NCBI GenBank assembly: GCA_014529385.2
Contig: CM043944.1
Span: 87,695,884-87,759,883, forward strand
Length of the DNA: 64,000 bases
Source of the DNA: Adiantum capillus-veneris
Taxonomy: Eukaryota > Streptophyta > Polypodiopsida > Polypodiales > Pteridaceae
Direction: 5' to 3'
The notes beneath the pieces were generated by a model. It saw only the letters and a list, made by a program, of their open reading frames with translations, was not told where the DNA came from and ran no database searches. The stretch's first letter is position 1, and every line of letters begins with the position of its first letter. A program made the position numbers and the translations under genes. This document shows positions 23,800 to 36,622 of the stretch, one piece after another.

Positions 23800-24285
23800 G
23801 TGGGGGGAGAGAGGAGAACAAGAAGAAGAAGAGAATTATAACACCATAGGAAACTATCCCGAGACACCTTCTAGATCTATCTGACGAGGAGAGTTGAACT
23901 TTTGATGTGTTGAGGGAGGGAGGAAGGGAGGGAGCTACATTGCTATTTGGCGCTAGCTTGACCATGATCACTGTAGCTCTTATAATAGTTTGACCCCGGA
24001 TGCCGTTGCCCATCTTGCTACAACGCCCGGGCCTCATGGAGAGAGGAGAAGAAGAAGAGAATTCTAACACCGTAGTAAACTATCCTGAAACTAGACCTTC
24101 GAGATCTATACGACGAGGGGAGTTGACCTCTAGATGTGTTATGAAAGAGAGAAGCTACATTTCTATTTGGTGCTAACTTGACCAGTGATAGCAACATGCA
24201 AGTGACACCCACTATAGCTCTTCGAATAGTTTGGCCACTGACGTTGTTGCCCATCTTGCTACAACGTCCGAGTCTCATGTTCAGA
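23800..24285 (+). repeat. ~240-bp tandem duplication
   Basis: Two units (starting about 23,806 and 24,042) share AGAAGAAGAAGAGAATT, TAGATCTAT, GAGAGTTGA, AGCTACATTGCTATTTGG and GTTGCCCATCTTGCTACAAC. They differ by small indels. Confidence 0.85.
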
Positions 24286-24289
24286 AGCT

Positions 24290-24833
24290 ACATTGTGCTT
24301 ACGTAATGGTGTTGGCCTGGTACATTTGCGATGGTGATGGTGCTTATTACTTGACTTGCACGACGATAATTTGATGCAACAAAATTTGTTTTTTTCGAGC
24401 ACTGGGGGGATTCACCACGGTCTGGGCCAACAAGAAGGCGTTCAGCAAGAAGTCAAAAGAATGGTTGATCTTGCATGATTTTTGGCCGAATGGAGGCATA
24501 AATGGGATGCATGTGCCAATTTTGAAAATGCAATTGTTTATTATTTTATTAATGATTAATAATAGTAAAATTAAAAATATGTGTCATGGGACCGCATGTA
24601 GCTCAACTCACACTACAACTACCCCATGATGTTGTTGCCACACATTCAGTATGCACCTGTCGAACATCTCATCTCAGTGACGTTGTCGGCAAGGAAGGCT
24701 TCACACACTTTGGTGTAGTCAAAGCAATGGGTGGCCTTGAAGAATTGGACACACAAGCTGTCATGATTCACGATGTTTGAAGGCATGCTACGATTGCCAC
24801 AAACGATGTATACATGAACGGTGTGTCCTCCAT

Positions 24834-24875
<42 letters not shown>

Positions 24876-25424
24876 GCAAAGTAAGTTACTACCTACGAGC
24901 CATTTCTTCCCAAAGAGCGGCAATCATAGCAATTGGTCGGGAATGATGGAGAGAGAGAGAGGAGGAGGAGGAAAAGAAGTCGAGAGATAGGTAGAGAGAA
25001 GAAAGAGGGATAAGGATAGATGCTTTTATGAAATTTGTTAAGAGCAAGGGGTTTGAGGGTAAGAGGGGCCATGCCGTCGTCGAAGGTGGAACCGTTTTAC
25101 TACTGTACATAATGTTTAAACAAATACCAAGCTTTCTCTTGAATGGTGCAAAATCAGATATACGACCACTATTTAGTAACTCCATAGAACATTAAAACGG
25201 TCCTTTCTATGTTTTTGAGACCAATTAACTCTTAGTGGGATTGTAATTTATGAGAGTCCTTCAAACTTAAGGATCCTACCCATCCTCTTATATGGGGAAA
25301 ACTAGAGTACTCAAATTATTTTATGATTCACATGTGATAACACCTAGTATATCTGTTCAATTTTGGATGGAATCTGCCCCGATTGCTCGCATTGGCCCAA
25401 TTGTCTCCCTTCACCCACAACTGG

Positions 25425-25469
<45 letters not shown>

Positions 25470-25478
25470 CGGATATCT

Positions 25479-25513
<35 letters not shown>

Positions 25514-25572
25514 CCCGGAGCCAAAGCAATGTCGTAGGGCATGGGATGTGGGGAGGCAGGGACGTGAGGAGG

Positions 25573-25624
<52 letters not shown>

Positions 25625-25800
25625 TGACCATGAACAACAGACACGATTTGTACTATGGGCGGCGTTAGCACACGCTTCACCTCCCACTAAATCTCTCTCT
25701 CTCTCTCATCACTCACTCACACACACACACACACACACACACAACCAAAGTAGCAACTAATGTGAGAGCATACATGTTCTGTAGCCAAACTACCGGCTGA
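24290..25800. other. No gene; CT/GA microsatellites
   Basis: Holds (GA)n 24,836-24,872 and CT blocks at 25,428-25,463, 25,480-25,510 and 25,575-25,621, then CA 25,717-25,742. Frames of repeating LS or RE are artefacts. Confidence 0.7.
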
Positions 25801-25807
25801 CGAGTGC

Positions 25808-26195
25808 GGCTCTCTCTAAATATCGGACTCTCAAGGATTTGGCACCCTTGAGAGTTGTCCAAGTGGTGATTGTTTGACCTACTGGGCCGGTGTAGTCGGC
25901 CACATTTCGACCCTTAGTTTGGTTTGCACAAACGGCGACATGCTCAATCAAAAAAAGTGATTAAACACAAAGGACCATTCACCCACAGGGTTTGAACACA
26001 GGCGCCCGTGAAGAGAGGCCATTGCACAACCAATAGCATAACTTCGTTGCTCAATCTCCAGCCCGTGTTCAAACAAATATAATGTTTAAACCGGGGGGGG
26101 GGGAGAGGGGGTTGTTTCAACCTTTCTTAAAAATAACTGTTTGCCGGTGGATGGGACTCCCTGCCACGTCTACAGAGAGTCCGATATCTAGACGA
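25808..26195 (-). mobile_element. Inverted-repeat element with tRNA-like Pol III boxes, copy 3
   Basis: Ends are imperfect inverted repeats around TCTAAATATCGGACTCTC (left) and GAGAGTCCGATATCTAGA (right). The internal minus-strand tRNA-like segment has TATGCTATTGGTTGTGCAA (26,022-26,040) and TGTGTTCAAACCCTG (25,986-26,000). Size and arrangement match the other two copies. A short G run (about 26,092-26,103) lies inside. Confidence 0.55.
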
Positions 26196-26624
26196 GCCGA
26201 CGAGCACATGGGGTGTAGACAGCGAGGGACGAGGAGGCGAAGTCGTACATGGCAGGGAAAGGGAGGGTGCATCACGCGCGGGTAAGTGGGAGAGGGGGTT
26301 GGGAGCACCCTACATGCGAGGGGATTGGGAGCACCCTGGAGGCGAACGCGGTGCACTCGGAGCAGCCCCTTGATGAGGAGGGTTGTGGTGAGGGGAATGG
26401 GAACGCACCACAAGCCAAAGCACTGAGACTTCGTAAAGGGAGGAGGAGGGAATCTCGGCAGATTCGTATTAATACAAGGTAACAAGTTAAATAGAGCTAA
26501 AATAGAAGAAAACAAAGGTCTCGCCAATCTTCGAAAAGTTTTATTGAGTAGAATTTGAGTAGATGCTTCTTTTCACTTTGAGAGGGGGGGAGGGGGGGGA
26601 CCTCAATGTGTCAATGCGACCAAG

Positions 26625-26630
<6 letters not shown>

Positions 26631-26674
<44 letters not shown>
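26631..26674. repeat. (GA)n microsatellite
   Basis: About 22 GA units in otherwise gene-free sequence. Confidence 0.95.
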
Positions 26675-26679
<5 letters not shown>

Positions 26680-27099
26680 ATGCCATGTTGTTGCCCAATG
26701 ACATCGCCAGCCCATGAAGTGACAGGCAGATGAAGTCTCCTTGGAAGAGAAGCAAACGCGAGAAAAAAGTGGAGGATGGCACTAAAAATCTTGGCTGAGA
26801 AAATGCAGTGGACGCAAGGCATAGGAGAGACAGAGGGAGATGAGAATGGTAGATAGAGAGGAAGGCTCTCACTTCTAAGGGATTTCCATGCAACAAATGG
26901 CTTTGCACACATGGGAAGGCGGTATGCTCGATCGATGATGTTGATTGTGCAGGGTAGTGGCGACGAGGGGGCGTTGTGCGATAGTAGCAGGTCTTTTGGC
27001 TTCAGATTTTGACATTCCTCAAATTCTCAGGGAATGTGCATGGAAAATTTTGGAAGCGCGAGGGGGGGGGGGGGATCAATGTGCACAATGGTAGCCCAC

Positions 27100-27440
27100 A
27101 CTTTTACCCATCCAAGTCCGTCAAAGCGACGCCCACGATCATGTTCCACTTCTCAAAGTTCATTTGTTTTCCAATGGTGATGATTGTCCCCTTGCTTTCC
27201 TCCGTGACCTTAGCTATTTCTATGAATTTCTTAGAGATTCGATAGTTCCTTGTCTTCCAAATATATTTGAAGTAACAAAATCTCACGATTAGTGTTGCAA
27301 TGAGTAGCTCTTGGCTCTTGAACACCTTCCCTTCCAAGAAGAGATCATTCTTGAAGAATCCTATTGTGAGGTCTTTTGAACCATTTCACAAAGCTTCCAT
27401 GCTACGCCACAAATCGATCGAGAAACGTTGTAAGGCGCAG
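27100..27440 (-). pseudogene. LINE C-terminal fragment
   Basis: ATLIVRFCYFKYIWKTRNYR and KGTIITIGKQMNFEKWNMIV resemble the region after zf-RVT in L1-type LINEs (..W.IWKTRN...F). QIVRFCYFKQVSK at 17,600-17,640 is the same segment in another copy. Confidence 0.55.
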
Positions 27441-27754
27441 ATCGAGAAAGAGCTGGCCGAGACATTATTATTGCCGCATTGTCCTTGAATAAATGATCAT
27501 GGGAGGAAGTAGAGGCTCTCCTCGTGTCCCAAGATTCTACAAAGGGAGATAGAGCCTTTCAAAATCTAAAAAAAAAACACTTTCATAGAGAGTCTAAGTA
27601 GAGGATGCTCTCTACATCCTCTCTCGGACATGGCCGAAATCTTATTGCTTCATGTGAATTTTAATGATTGTTTTTCCTTTGTTATGATAAGTTATAGCAA
27701 ATTCAAACGAAAAAAAAGTGGTTGTCTCGTAATTTGCAGAGAATAGAAGGAAAC

Positions 27755-29340
27755 TATAACATTTAATGGCCTAAAAACTTGTGTGTAGCGGAAATTAGCA
27801 TGAACATAGTGGGCACTTCATTAGAATAGATTCCTAATGAGAATTACAAGAGTGCTTGGGTGGAGAGAGCAACAAAAAGCATAACACCTAGTTAGATAGC
27901 ATGAACAATACTTTCAAAAGAGAGAGAAATTAAGCTATTGACAACAGTTGAGGACTGGATTTACATGGAGCCGGTCCCCCCTCCAAAAGGCTTTGTATTA
28001 TGGTTTCTCCCATCAAGAGAGACATTGTACAATACAATTCTTTGTGTTCCTTCAAGACTAGCTAGTGCAATGAAGATGAAAGCTTCATGCACTAAGCAAA
28101 ACACTTATCAAACACAACATCAATTATACCTGGTCTCAGACCAAAGACCTCACACACCTTCGAAGATGGTGAGAGCTAGCAGGGTATGAGAGTAGATTGA
28201 GAGGAAGAAGGAGTAGTCTTATGAGAAAGATGTACATCTCCTCACATAATCACTCATATTAGCATAGCTTAGCTTAGTAATTAGCATGGTAGAGGAGATG
28301 AGCATGCATTGAAGCTGGTTGGATTTGCATCACAAAGCCAAGAGTTGTTGGTGTAGGCCTCCCTTCTCACAAGCTTGGAGTAGGTGGTAAGCTTTCCATT
28401 AAAGCTTGAGAAGGGGAGAGAGTCTTCTTTACTTCACGCATGAGATTGTGTGAGTGTGTGAGTGATAATGCCTTGCAAAAATCAGCCCCCTCTCTCTCTC
28501 TTGGGCAACCCCTCTTGCTATTTGTTCTTGCTACCCTCTCATTAGACCTCCCTAGGGCTAGCCAATGACAATTAAGCAGCATAAGTGATAGCCTTCTGAC
28601 ATGTATCCCCCTTTCCCCCTCTATGAGAGCTTTAGGTAATTTAATAATTCAACTAAACTCTCATTGGACCCCTTTGCCTCCTGGCCAATAGGAATCATGC
28701 AAGCCATTGGGCTACTGAATGCTCATTGGACCCCTTGGGAGACTGTCCAATAGTCTTCTAGAGGAATTAATTCTCATTGGTTCTTTTATTAAGTGTTTTT
28801 AAATTAATTAAACTAGATTTACTCTAGCCTAATTCTCATTGGTCCACCTCCATGGCCATCCAATAGGAATTGGGTACACCTTGTGGGCATCTGGGCTAGA
28901 GAGCTTACATGTGTCCCTCATTGCCTTTGTGTAAAGGGAGCTTGTGTGTATGTGTGTATGTGACTTTCTCTCTCATCCCCTACAAGCTAGGCTCACCCCG
29001 TCCTAAGTAGGGATTTGCAAAGACTTTTTTTACACACACAAAGCATCCAATTCCCCCATAGTTGACCTTTGGACACAACCTTTGAAGTTTGGAACCTTAG
29101 CATTTTGGAAATCTTAATGGGCTGAACCTTAGGATCTTTTTAGCCCATTGTTGCACATGGATCTTTTACAGATGGCCCCCCCTTTGGATCCCTATTTTCC
29201 CTCCTTTGGATCCCTAATGTGGCCGGTTTGCTAGCTTAACTAATATTCTAGCTTTTTCTCCCCTGGCACTTCCCCATATTAAATGATCAGTTTAACATGA
29301 GAAAATCATTTAGGAGAATTAGATATTGATTATTATGACA
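27755..29340 (-). repeat. 3' LTR of gypsy element
   Basis: 1,586 bp, nearly identical to the other LTR. On the minus strand it begins TGTCATAATAATC and ends ..AAATGTTATA, so the expected terminal CA is mutated to TA here. Confidence 0.93.
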
Positions 29341-29358
29341 TTAGCTCTCTCTTGAAAT
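29341..29358 (-). other. Polypurine tract
   Basis: Minus-strand AAGAGAGAGC lies a few bases before the 3' LTR start, where plus-strand priming occurs in LTR retrotransposons. Confidence 0.7.
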
Positions 29359-29691
29359 CATAGTCGTCCTCGACTATGGTGTAGAGAAGATAAAGCATAT
29401 TCATGAGTCCTTTTCTTAGCGGGTAGAAGATCCCTATGTTACCCTACGACATCATTCCACAATGGATGACTAGTCCATTTGGCGCTTGAGAGCCTGAGGC
29501 TTCCGCAAGCATGTCTGTCCATTAGTCCTATCAATCTTCCATAGTATAGTGACAAGCTCTACTTGGTGTTTGGGAGACGTCGTCTCCGCAAACTTGATGT
29601 AAGCATGCATATTACTTCATTTTTGTGCAGAATAAAGAAAAAGAGAGTCTTATAAGACAAAAACTTTATTTTTAACATTTTGTACATTTGC

Positions 29692-32600
29692 TTACTCTTG
29701 GGAAGCATTGTAAGCATTGACAAAGTTTAGGTTATCCTTTAATTGTATGCCTTGCATCCATCTAGCATCTTCAAAAGGATAATTCTTAAACTTAATAAGA
29801 TATCGTCGGATAGTCTTACCGCCTCTTAGTACCTTGTCTTCATGTCGGAGAATGGACTCGGGCTGCAACACCTCTTCTTGGTTCTCGATCTCTGGTGGGT
29901 CTTCAGTAGTTGGTTCTTGAGGTGGCTCTCCTTTGTAAGGATTTAACAGGCTCACATGGAAAGCATTGTGTATGAGCCAATGATTGGGCAACTTGAGTTG
30001 ATAGGCCATCTCATTGATTGGCCTAAGAATCTGGAAGGGACCATAGTACCTTTTTGCTAGTTTAGTATAGTACTTTTGGTGTCTCGTAGGATTCTTGCCC
30101 GTCGTGTGCCTTAATCGAGTCTTGGGGAATTTTAATAGGACCCAATCATTTTATTTAAAGGCTTGGGCTCTTCTGTGCTTGCCAGCAGCAGCCTTTTGCT
30201 TTTGTTGTGAGATAGAGATAGCATCCTTAATCTTTTGAAAAGATTCTTGTAGGTCTCGGCTATACTCATTTGCAGTGAAGATCTTCCCGTGTACCTTAAG
30301 TAGCAAGGGACTTTTTGATCTTCCCTCAATTACCTCGAAAGGTGCTTTTCCCATGGAAGTATGTACAATGTTATTGTAATCATACTCCACTAAGGGTCAG
30401 TACTTCTCCCATTGGGATCTTTGATCTACTTCAGTTACATAGACTTTTAGTAGATCGAGAATTGTTAGGTTAGCTATTTCACTTTGGCCATCCGTTTGTG
30501 GATGATAGGCCGAAGAGAAGTTTAGCCTTGTCCCTAAATTCTCAAAGAGACCCTTCCAGAAATTACTGGTCATTCTAGGATCTCTATCCGACACTATGGA
30601 CGTTGGCAAGCCATGGTACTTGAAAATTTGTGAAATGAAGAGGGTTGCCATTTTATGGGCTTTGATAGTCTTTTTGACAAGTATAAAATGAGCTTGTTTA
30701 CTGAACCTGTCTACTATCGTCCATATTTCCGTATTCCCATGGATAGACTTAGGCAATCCAAAGATAAAATCCATGGATATGCTCTCCCATGGTGAATTAG
30801 GGATTGGCAAGGGTTGAAGCAATCCAAGTTGCTTCCCTCTATCAAATTTTGTCTTTTGGCATGATACCACACATTTAGAAACATACTCTTCTATGTTCAC
30901 TTTCATGGTAGGCCAATAGAAATATGTTTCAATTCCCTTTAAGGTAGACTGAATCCCTCTATGCCCTGCATAAGGTGGATCATGAGATTCATACATTACT
31001 TTCTCACGTAGTGAGTTAGTAACGCATAGTCTATTGCCATAGAGAAGATAACCATCTTGTAAAGTAAATGGTTCTTCTTTCTTCCCTAATGCAAGGGCTG
31101 AAATCACATCTCTAAAATCGGGATCAATAGAATACTCATCTATCATTGAAGATAGATCATTGTGAGTTGCTATGGAAACCGCATTCACTCTCGGCCGTCT
31201 TGAGAGTGCATCAGCTACTTGATTATGCTTGCCAGCAATGTGAGCAATATGAAAATGAAATTGCAAAAGGAAATTTGCCCACCTCATTTTTTTGTCGGAG
31301 AGCTTGGTCTGCATCATGAAGTACTTAAGACTTTGGTGATTCGTTCGCAGAATGAAAGGAGTCCCCAATAAATAGTGCTTCCATGAGTCTAAGGCATGTA
31401 GAACTGCAAGGAGTTCCTTTTCATATGTGCCTAGAGCTTGCTCAACAGGGTCAAGCCTTCGACTTTCATAGCCTATGGCGTGCCCTTCTTGGAGCAAAAC
31501 AGCTCCAAGGCAATCACCACAAGCATCACATTGGACCTCAAATGGTTTTGAGAGATCCGGTAGTGTAAGCACATGTTGAGAGATAAGCTTTTCTTTAAGC
31601 TTTTCGAAAGCATTGTTCTCCTTAGCAGACCATGTATACCTAATGCTTTTCTTTGTTAGGTCATGTAATGCTCCCGCAATTTGTGAGAACTTTTCTATGA
31701 AGCGTCTATAGTATGCACACATACCTATAAAGCTTCTTAGTTCATCAAGATTCTTTGGTTTAGGCCATCCTTTTATTACCTCTAACTTTGATGGATCCAT
31801 TTGGATGCCATCTTGAGAGAGAATGTGACCTAAATACTGAATCTCTTGCAAGAAAAATTCACTTTTCTTTCGATTAACATAAAGTTTATTCTCTCTTAAA
31901 ACTTGAAATATTACCCGGAGTTGTTGCTTGTGTTTGTCTAATGAATTAGAGTAGATGATAATGTCATCAAAGAACACTCCAGTGAAGGTTCAATGAGGCC
32001 TGAACAGCTTCTCCATCAAGCGGTTGAATGTGGCTGGTGCATTGGTCAAGCCAAAAGGCATGGCAATGTATTTGTAAAGACCAAATGTGGTGCGAAATGC
32101 GGTCTTTACAATGTCTTGATCAACTATCCTTATTTGATGATAGCCACTTTTTAGGTCAATCCTACTGAAGTAGGTCGATCCTTGTAGCTTATCAAATAGG
32201 TCTTCTACCCGTGGAACAGGAAACCTATTCTTGATAGTGATCATATTTAATGCTCTATAGTCGACACACATACGATATGTGCCGTCTTTCTTTTGCACTA
32301 ATAGCACAGGTGAGCAAAATGGAGATGAGCTAGGCCTAACCATGCCCTTCTCAACTAACTCATGCACTTGCCGCATAATCTACTCTTGTAAAGCTTGAGA
32401 AACTCTATAAGGAGGTTTGTTAGGCGGTGAACTTCCTGGAAGAAGTTCAATTGCATGGTCATCATTACCTCGTTTAGGAGGTAGCTCACAAGGGATGTCG
32501 TCAATAAAAACATCTTGAAACCCCTTGAGAAAATTGGATAACTCTAATTTCTTTTGATTGCTTTTATTTTCTTTTGCTAAAGCATTAGGTTCATTTTGAG

Positions 32601-33117
32601 AATCTTTAACAAAAATCATGTACACAGAAATAGAGCTCTTTATTGACTTGTTGAAAGCTGGTGTATGTACAATGGGGATAGTGTTACCCATTTCCTTAAC
32701 ATCTATATACATGTCTTTTTCCCTGAACTTAAAGGAGATTCTCCTTTCAGGGAATTTAACATTGGCAGCCAGGCGATCAAACCATGGTGCCCCTAGGATT
32801 ACATCCTCATGCTTGAGAGGAGAGATAAATAAGTCCTCTTTGTCCACATAGCTTTGGACATGAAGCCTCAATTTCCCGATTAAGGGAGTGATTGAAGTTT
32901 CTTGCCCCTTGAAAGCACTGTCTGCGGGTAGGACATCTCCCATCTCGTAGGCTTGTATGCCTATCTTGGTGGCCAACTCTATAGATATAAAATTGTGAGT
33001 AGAACCAGGGTCAAAGAGAATAAAAGCATCATGTTCTCTTACCTTTCCCCAAGTATGGCATAGAGGAGATCCTTTGTGGTGAGTTTGGTGAGTCTCCTCC
33101 TCTTGGATTTCAACCAA
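29692..33117 (-). pseudogene. pol: Gypsy pol: protease, RT, RNase H, integrase, chromodomain
   Basis: Protease LFDPGSTHNFIS near 33,010. Reverse transcriptase has [20 protein letters not shown] and the catalytic FFDD at about 31,965. RNase H has CDACGDCLGAVL. Integrase has an HHCC-type start (H..H, CVVSCQKTK) and the DDE triad in SMDFIFGLP, IVSDRDPRMTS and QTDGQSEIAN. The C-terminal chromodomain region (ESILRHEDKVLRGGKTIRRY, then LIKFKNYPFEDARW) lies at about 29,740-29,880. Breaks: TAG before IMRQVHE (about 32,377), TGA between LFRPH and TFTGVFFDD (about 31,987), TGA after QWEKY (about 30,394), and a stop before NDWVLLKFP (about 30,150). As each break is a point change, the copy decayed after insertion. 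Confidence 0.93.
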
Positions 33118-34607
33118 GGTAGCTCTAGGAGGATCTTGGCGGTTATTCTTTTGGGGACAAGCGCGGTATGCATGCCCTTGTTCCCCGCACTTGAAACACC
33201 GGTTATCCTTGCGATAACGCTCAAGCTCTTCAGGAGAGAGTTTGTTTTTACCTTTGTAAACTTCCTTCTCTTTAGCTTTGTTGGTGTTTCCCTTGGAGAC
33301 TTTTGGACATTGTCCTTCCCCTTCGGCTCGTTGGAACCCTTGTTTTCCGTGGGCTTATTATTTCTTTTAGCTCCCATTTGGAAATTGATTCGAGAGGTCA
33401 CCATAGTATGATGTATTACCGCCGATATGGTACGTGGCCTTTGGGAGTTGACATACTCCGCCATTTCTTCGGTTAAGCCCGCACAAAATTGTTGCTTTTG
33501 CTCTCCAAAATCCAACTTTTTGAAGACAGTGGCTTTGAGTTTCCCAAAACTTGTCTATATATTTGTGGATGGAGTCATAGGGAGAGAGCTTTAAGCTTCA
33601 CCATTCGGTGAGTACTTTGTCTTTGGTATCGGTGGCCAAAAACTATTTCATAATGGAAGCTCTTAAAGCTTTCCATGTTCGTGGAGCTTCACCGTTGGCT
33701 CGTAGGCTAGACCACCATTGCCTGGCGGACTTTTGAAAGTGCATAGCTACATGGCGTAGCTTAGAGGACTCCATGAAGTGCTCATCTCCAAACGCCGCAT
33801 CAAACTGTTGGATAAAGGCCAAGACTTTGTTCGTAGCAACAAAGGTGCCATCATAGGTAACTTCTTCAGCTTGGACGACCTCTTCCATGCTGCATAGGAT
33901 TTCCTATGGCCCGTTCTTTTTTATGGTTTAAAGGTTGCACCATCACTTTCTTCAGAAGGTGAAGAATTTGAAGAAGGTGGAGAAGAGGGTGACCTCTTTC
34001 TCGTCCTTTTCTTGTCTTGGTTTTCGTCGTCTTCACCATCACTTTCATAAGAGGAAGAGGATGAAGATGATGGAGAAGAGGGTGTCCTCTTTCTCACCTT
34101 TTTCTTCTCTTGATTTTTATCATCCCTCTTTGAATTATGGTGTGGAGAAGGGTGCGATGGTCTTCTCCGCTTTGGTGGTGATGGAGAGCGTTTAGCCCGC
34201 CGTTTTCGTGGAGCCATCTCCGCCGAGGTGGCGGGAGATTCACTTCTTTCTCGTTCCTTCGGTGGAGGCTCTTGAGTTCTCCTTTGGGAAGGAGATGCAT
34301 CATCAAGAAGTAAATTCTTGAGCCCTTCGTATGGATTCTCTTCTTCTTCCCGAATCGGAGAGAGACCTCTTTTGGAAGTCTCACAAGGCGGATTCCTAGG
34401 TGTTCTCTCGTCATGGTGGTGAGCTTGGAGAATCCCGTGAGCACGGAGCTGCCATTGCACTTCACTTTGGAGAGATGGATTGCCCATGGCTTATTGAAGC
34501 CTAGAAACAAGATAGTTAACAAGCATCAGAGCATCATTAGTAGCTTGCTCATTAGCAAAATCAAAGTTATCAACATTAATTTCACTCTCTTTACTATTCT
34601 CAGCCAT
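33118..34607 (-). pseudogene. gag: Gypsy gag with zinc knuckle (broken)
   Basis: Probable start is ATG at 34,607 (MAENSKESEINVDNF), followed by a TAA just before MGNPSLQSEV. Next comes a charged serine/lysine-rich segment (SPPKRRRPSHPSPH, SSSSSSSYESDGEDDE). Then, in another frame, the retrotransposon gag core: SARQWWSSLRANGEAPRTWK and FGEQKQQFCAGLTEEMAEYV. The nucleocapsid CCHC knuckle CFKCGEQGHAYRAC is intact at about 33,165-33,205 but sits in the protease frame, so at least two frameshifts lie between start and knuckle. Confidence 0.88.
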
Positions 34608-34996
34608 TCTAACAACTTTTAGGTGTACTTTGGCACTTTGAGCCGTAGTTGCTACTCCTCTTTACCCCTTTAGAAAAAGCACTCAAGCTACTCTACCCGT
34701 GGCTCGAATACCATTAATTGCAAGGAATAGAAGAGAGGGTCGTTGAACACCAAAACGGCACCGGCTCCTGTCAAGATTCTAATAGCTCAATAGTGGTTAA
34801 GCCGTAGGCAAGCCCCGTAGGACTCCACTATTAAGACCATCGCTCTCGACGGTGATGCTCCGTTAACTGCACGAAGGCAGGCGCACTGCAAGGCTGAAAA
34901 ATCCCTATTCTACTTACTCACAAGAAATTAATAATACCAACCATTTATAGCTAGCTTGAGGACCTCCATTCTTGAGAAAGAAAAGAGAAACCTTGT

Positions 34997-35008
34997 GCTC
35001 TGATACCA
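34997..35008 (-). other. Primer-binding site (initiator tRNA-Met)
   Basis: Minus-strand TGGTATCAGAGC, one base after the 5' LTR end; the standard plant LTR-retrotransposon PBS. Confidence 0.93.
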
Positions 35009-35009
35009 A

Positions 35010-36575
35010 TGTAACATTTAATGGCCTAAAAACTTGTGTGTAGCGGAAATTAGCATGAACATAGTGGGCATTTCATTAGAATACATGCCTAATGAGAATT
35101 ACAAGAGTGCTTGGGTGGAGAGAGCAACAAAAAGCATAACACCTAGTTAGATAGCATGAACAATACTTTCAAAAGAGAGAGAAATTAAGCTAATGACAAT
35201 AGTTGAGGACCGGATTTACATGGAGTCGGTCCCCCCTCCAAAAGGCTTTGTATTATGGTTTCTCCCATCAAGAGAGACATTGTACAATACAATTCTTTGT
35301 GTTCCTTCAAGACTAGCTAGTGCAATGAAGATGAAAGCTTCATGCACTAAGCAAAACACTTATCAAACATAACATCAATTATGCCTGGTCTCAGACCCAA
35401 GACCTCACACACCTTCGAAGATGGTGAGAGCTAGCAGGGTATGAGAGTAGATTGAGAGGAAGGAGTAGTCTTACGAGAAATATGTACATCTCCTCACATA
35501 ATCACTCATATTAGCATAGCTTAGCTTAGTAATTAGCATGGTAGAGTAGATGAGCATGCATTGAAGCTGGTTGGATTTGCATCACAAAGCCAAGAGTTGT
35601 TGGTGTAGGCCTCCCTTCTCACAAGCTTGGAGTAGGTGGTAAGATTTCCATTAAAGCTTCAGAAGGGGAGAGAGTCTTCTTTACTTCACACATGAGATTG
35701 TGTGAGTGATAATGCATTGCAAAAATCAGCCCCCTCTCTCTCTTGGGAGACCCCTCTTGCTATTTGCTCTTGCTACCCTCTCATTGGACCTCCCTAGGGC
35801 TAGCCAATGACAATTAAGCAGCATAAGGGATAGCCTTCTGACATGTGTCCCCCTTCCCCCCTTTGTGAGAGCTTTAGGTAATTTAATAATTCAACTAAAC
35901 TCTCATTGGACCCCTTTGCCTCCTGGCCAATAGGAATCAGGCAAGCCATTGGGCTGCTGAATGCTCATTGGACCCCTTGGGAGACTGTCCAATAGTCTTC
36001 TAGAGGACTTAATTCTCATTGGTTCTTTTATTAACTGTTTTTAAATTAATTAAACTAGATTTACTCTAGCCTAATTCTCATTGGTCCACCTCCATGGCCA
36101 TCCAATAGGAATTGGGTACAACTTGTGGATATCTGGGCTAGGGAGCTGACATGTGTCCCTCATTCCCTTTGTGTAAAGGGAGCTTGTGTGTGTGTGTGAC
36201 TTTCTCTCTCATCTCCTACAAGCTAGGCTCTGCCCCTCCTAAGTAGGGATTTGTAAAGACTTTTTTTACACACACAAAGCATCCAATCCCCCCATGGTTG
36301 ACCTTTGGACACAACCTTTGAATTTTGGAACCTTAGCATTTTGGAAGTCTTAATGGGCTGAACCTTAGGGTCTTTTAGCCCATTGTTGCACATGGCTCTT
36401 TTACAGATGGCACCCCCTTTGGATCCCTATTTTCCCTTCTTTGGATCCCTACTGTGGCCGGTTTGCTAGCTTAACCAATATTCTAGCTTTTTCTCCCCTG
36501 GCACTTCCCCATATTAAATGATCAGATTAACATGAGAAAATCATTTAGGAGAATTAGATATTGATTATTATGATA
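35010..36575 (-). repeat. 5' LTR of gypsy element
   Basis: 1,566 bp. On the minus strand it starts TATCATAATAATC (TG mutated to TA) and ends TTACA. It differs from the 3' LTR by scattered substitutions and a few short indels. Confidence 0.93.
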
Positions 36576-36622
36576 GAAACAATATAATTTTTGAAGTGAA
36601 GAATTTTTACAAATTAAAAAGA

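Larger units (their letters stand above)
27755..36575 (-). mobile_element. Ty3/gypsy chromodomain retrotransposon, complete but inactivated
   Basis: 8,821 bp on the minus strand: 5' LTR 35,010-36,575, PBS, gag, protease, RT, RNase H, integrase, chromodomain, polypurine tract, 3' LTR 27,755-29,340. It is flanked by a perfect 5-bp target duplication GAAAC (27,750-27,754 and 36,576-36,580). Domain order and a C-terminal chromodomain place it among plant chromoviruses. Several stops and frameshifts in gag and pol mean it cannot make its proteins unaided. Confidence 0.95.

Noticed and set aside
25328-25760. Long frames across 25.3-25.8 kb on both strands
   Set aside because: Composed of (RE)n or (LS)n from CT/GA repeats; short linkers do not resemble proteins.
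33076-33411. Plus-strand gene of 111 codons in the gypsy element
   Set aside because: It is the antisense shadow of gag.
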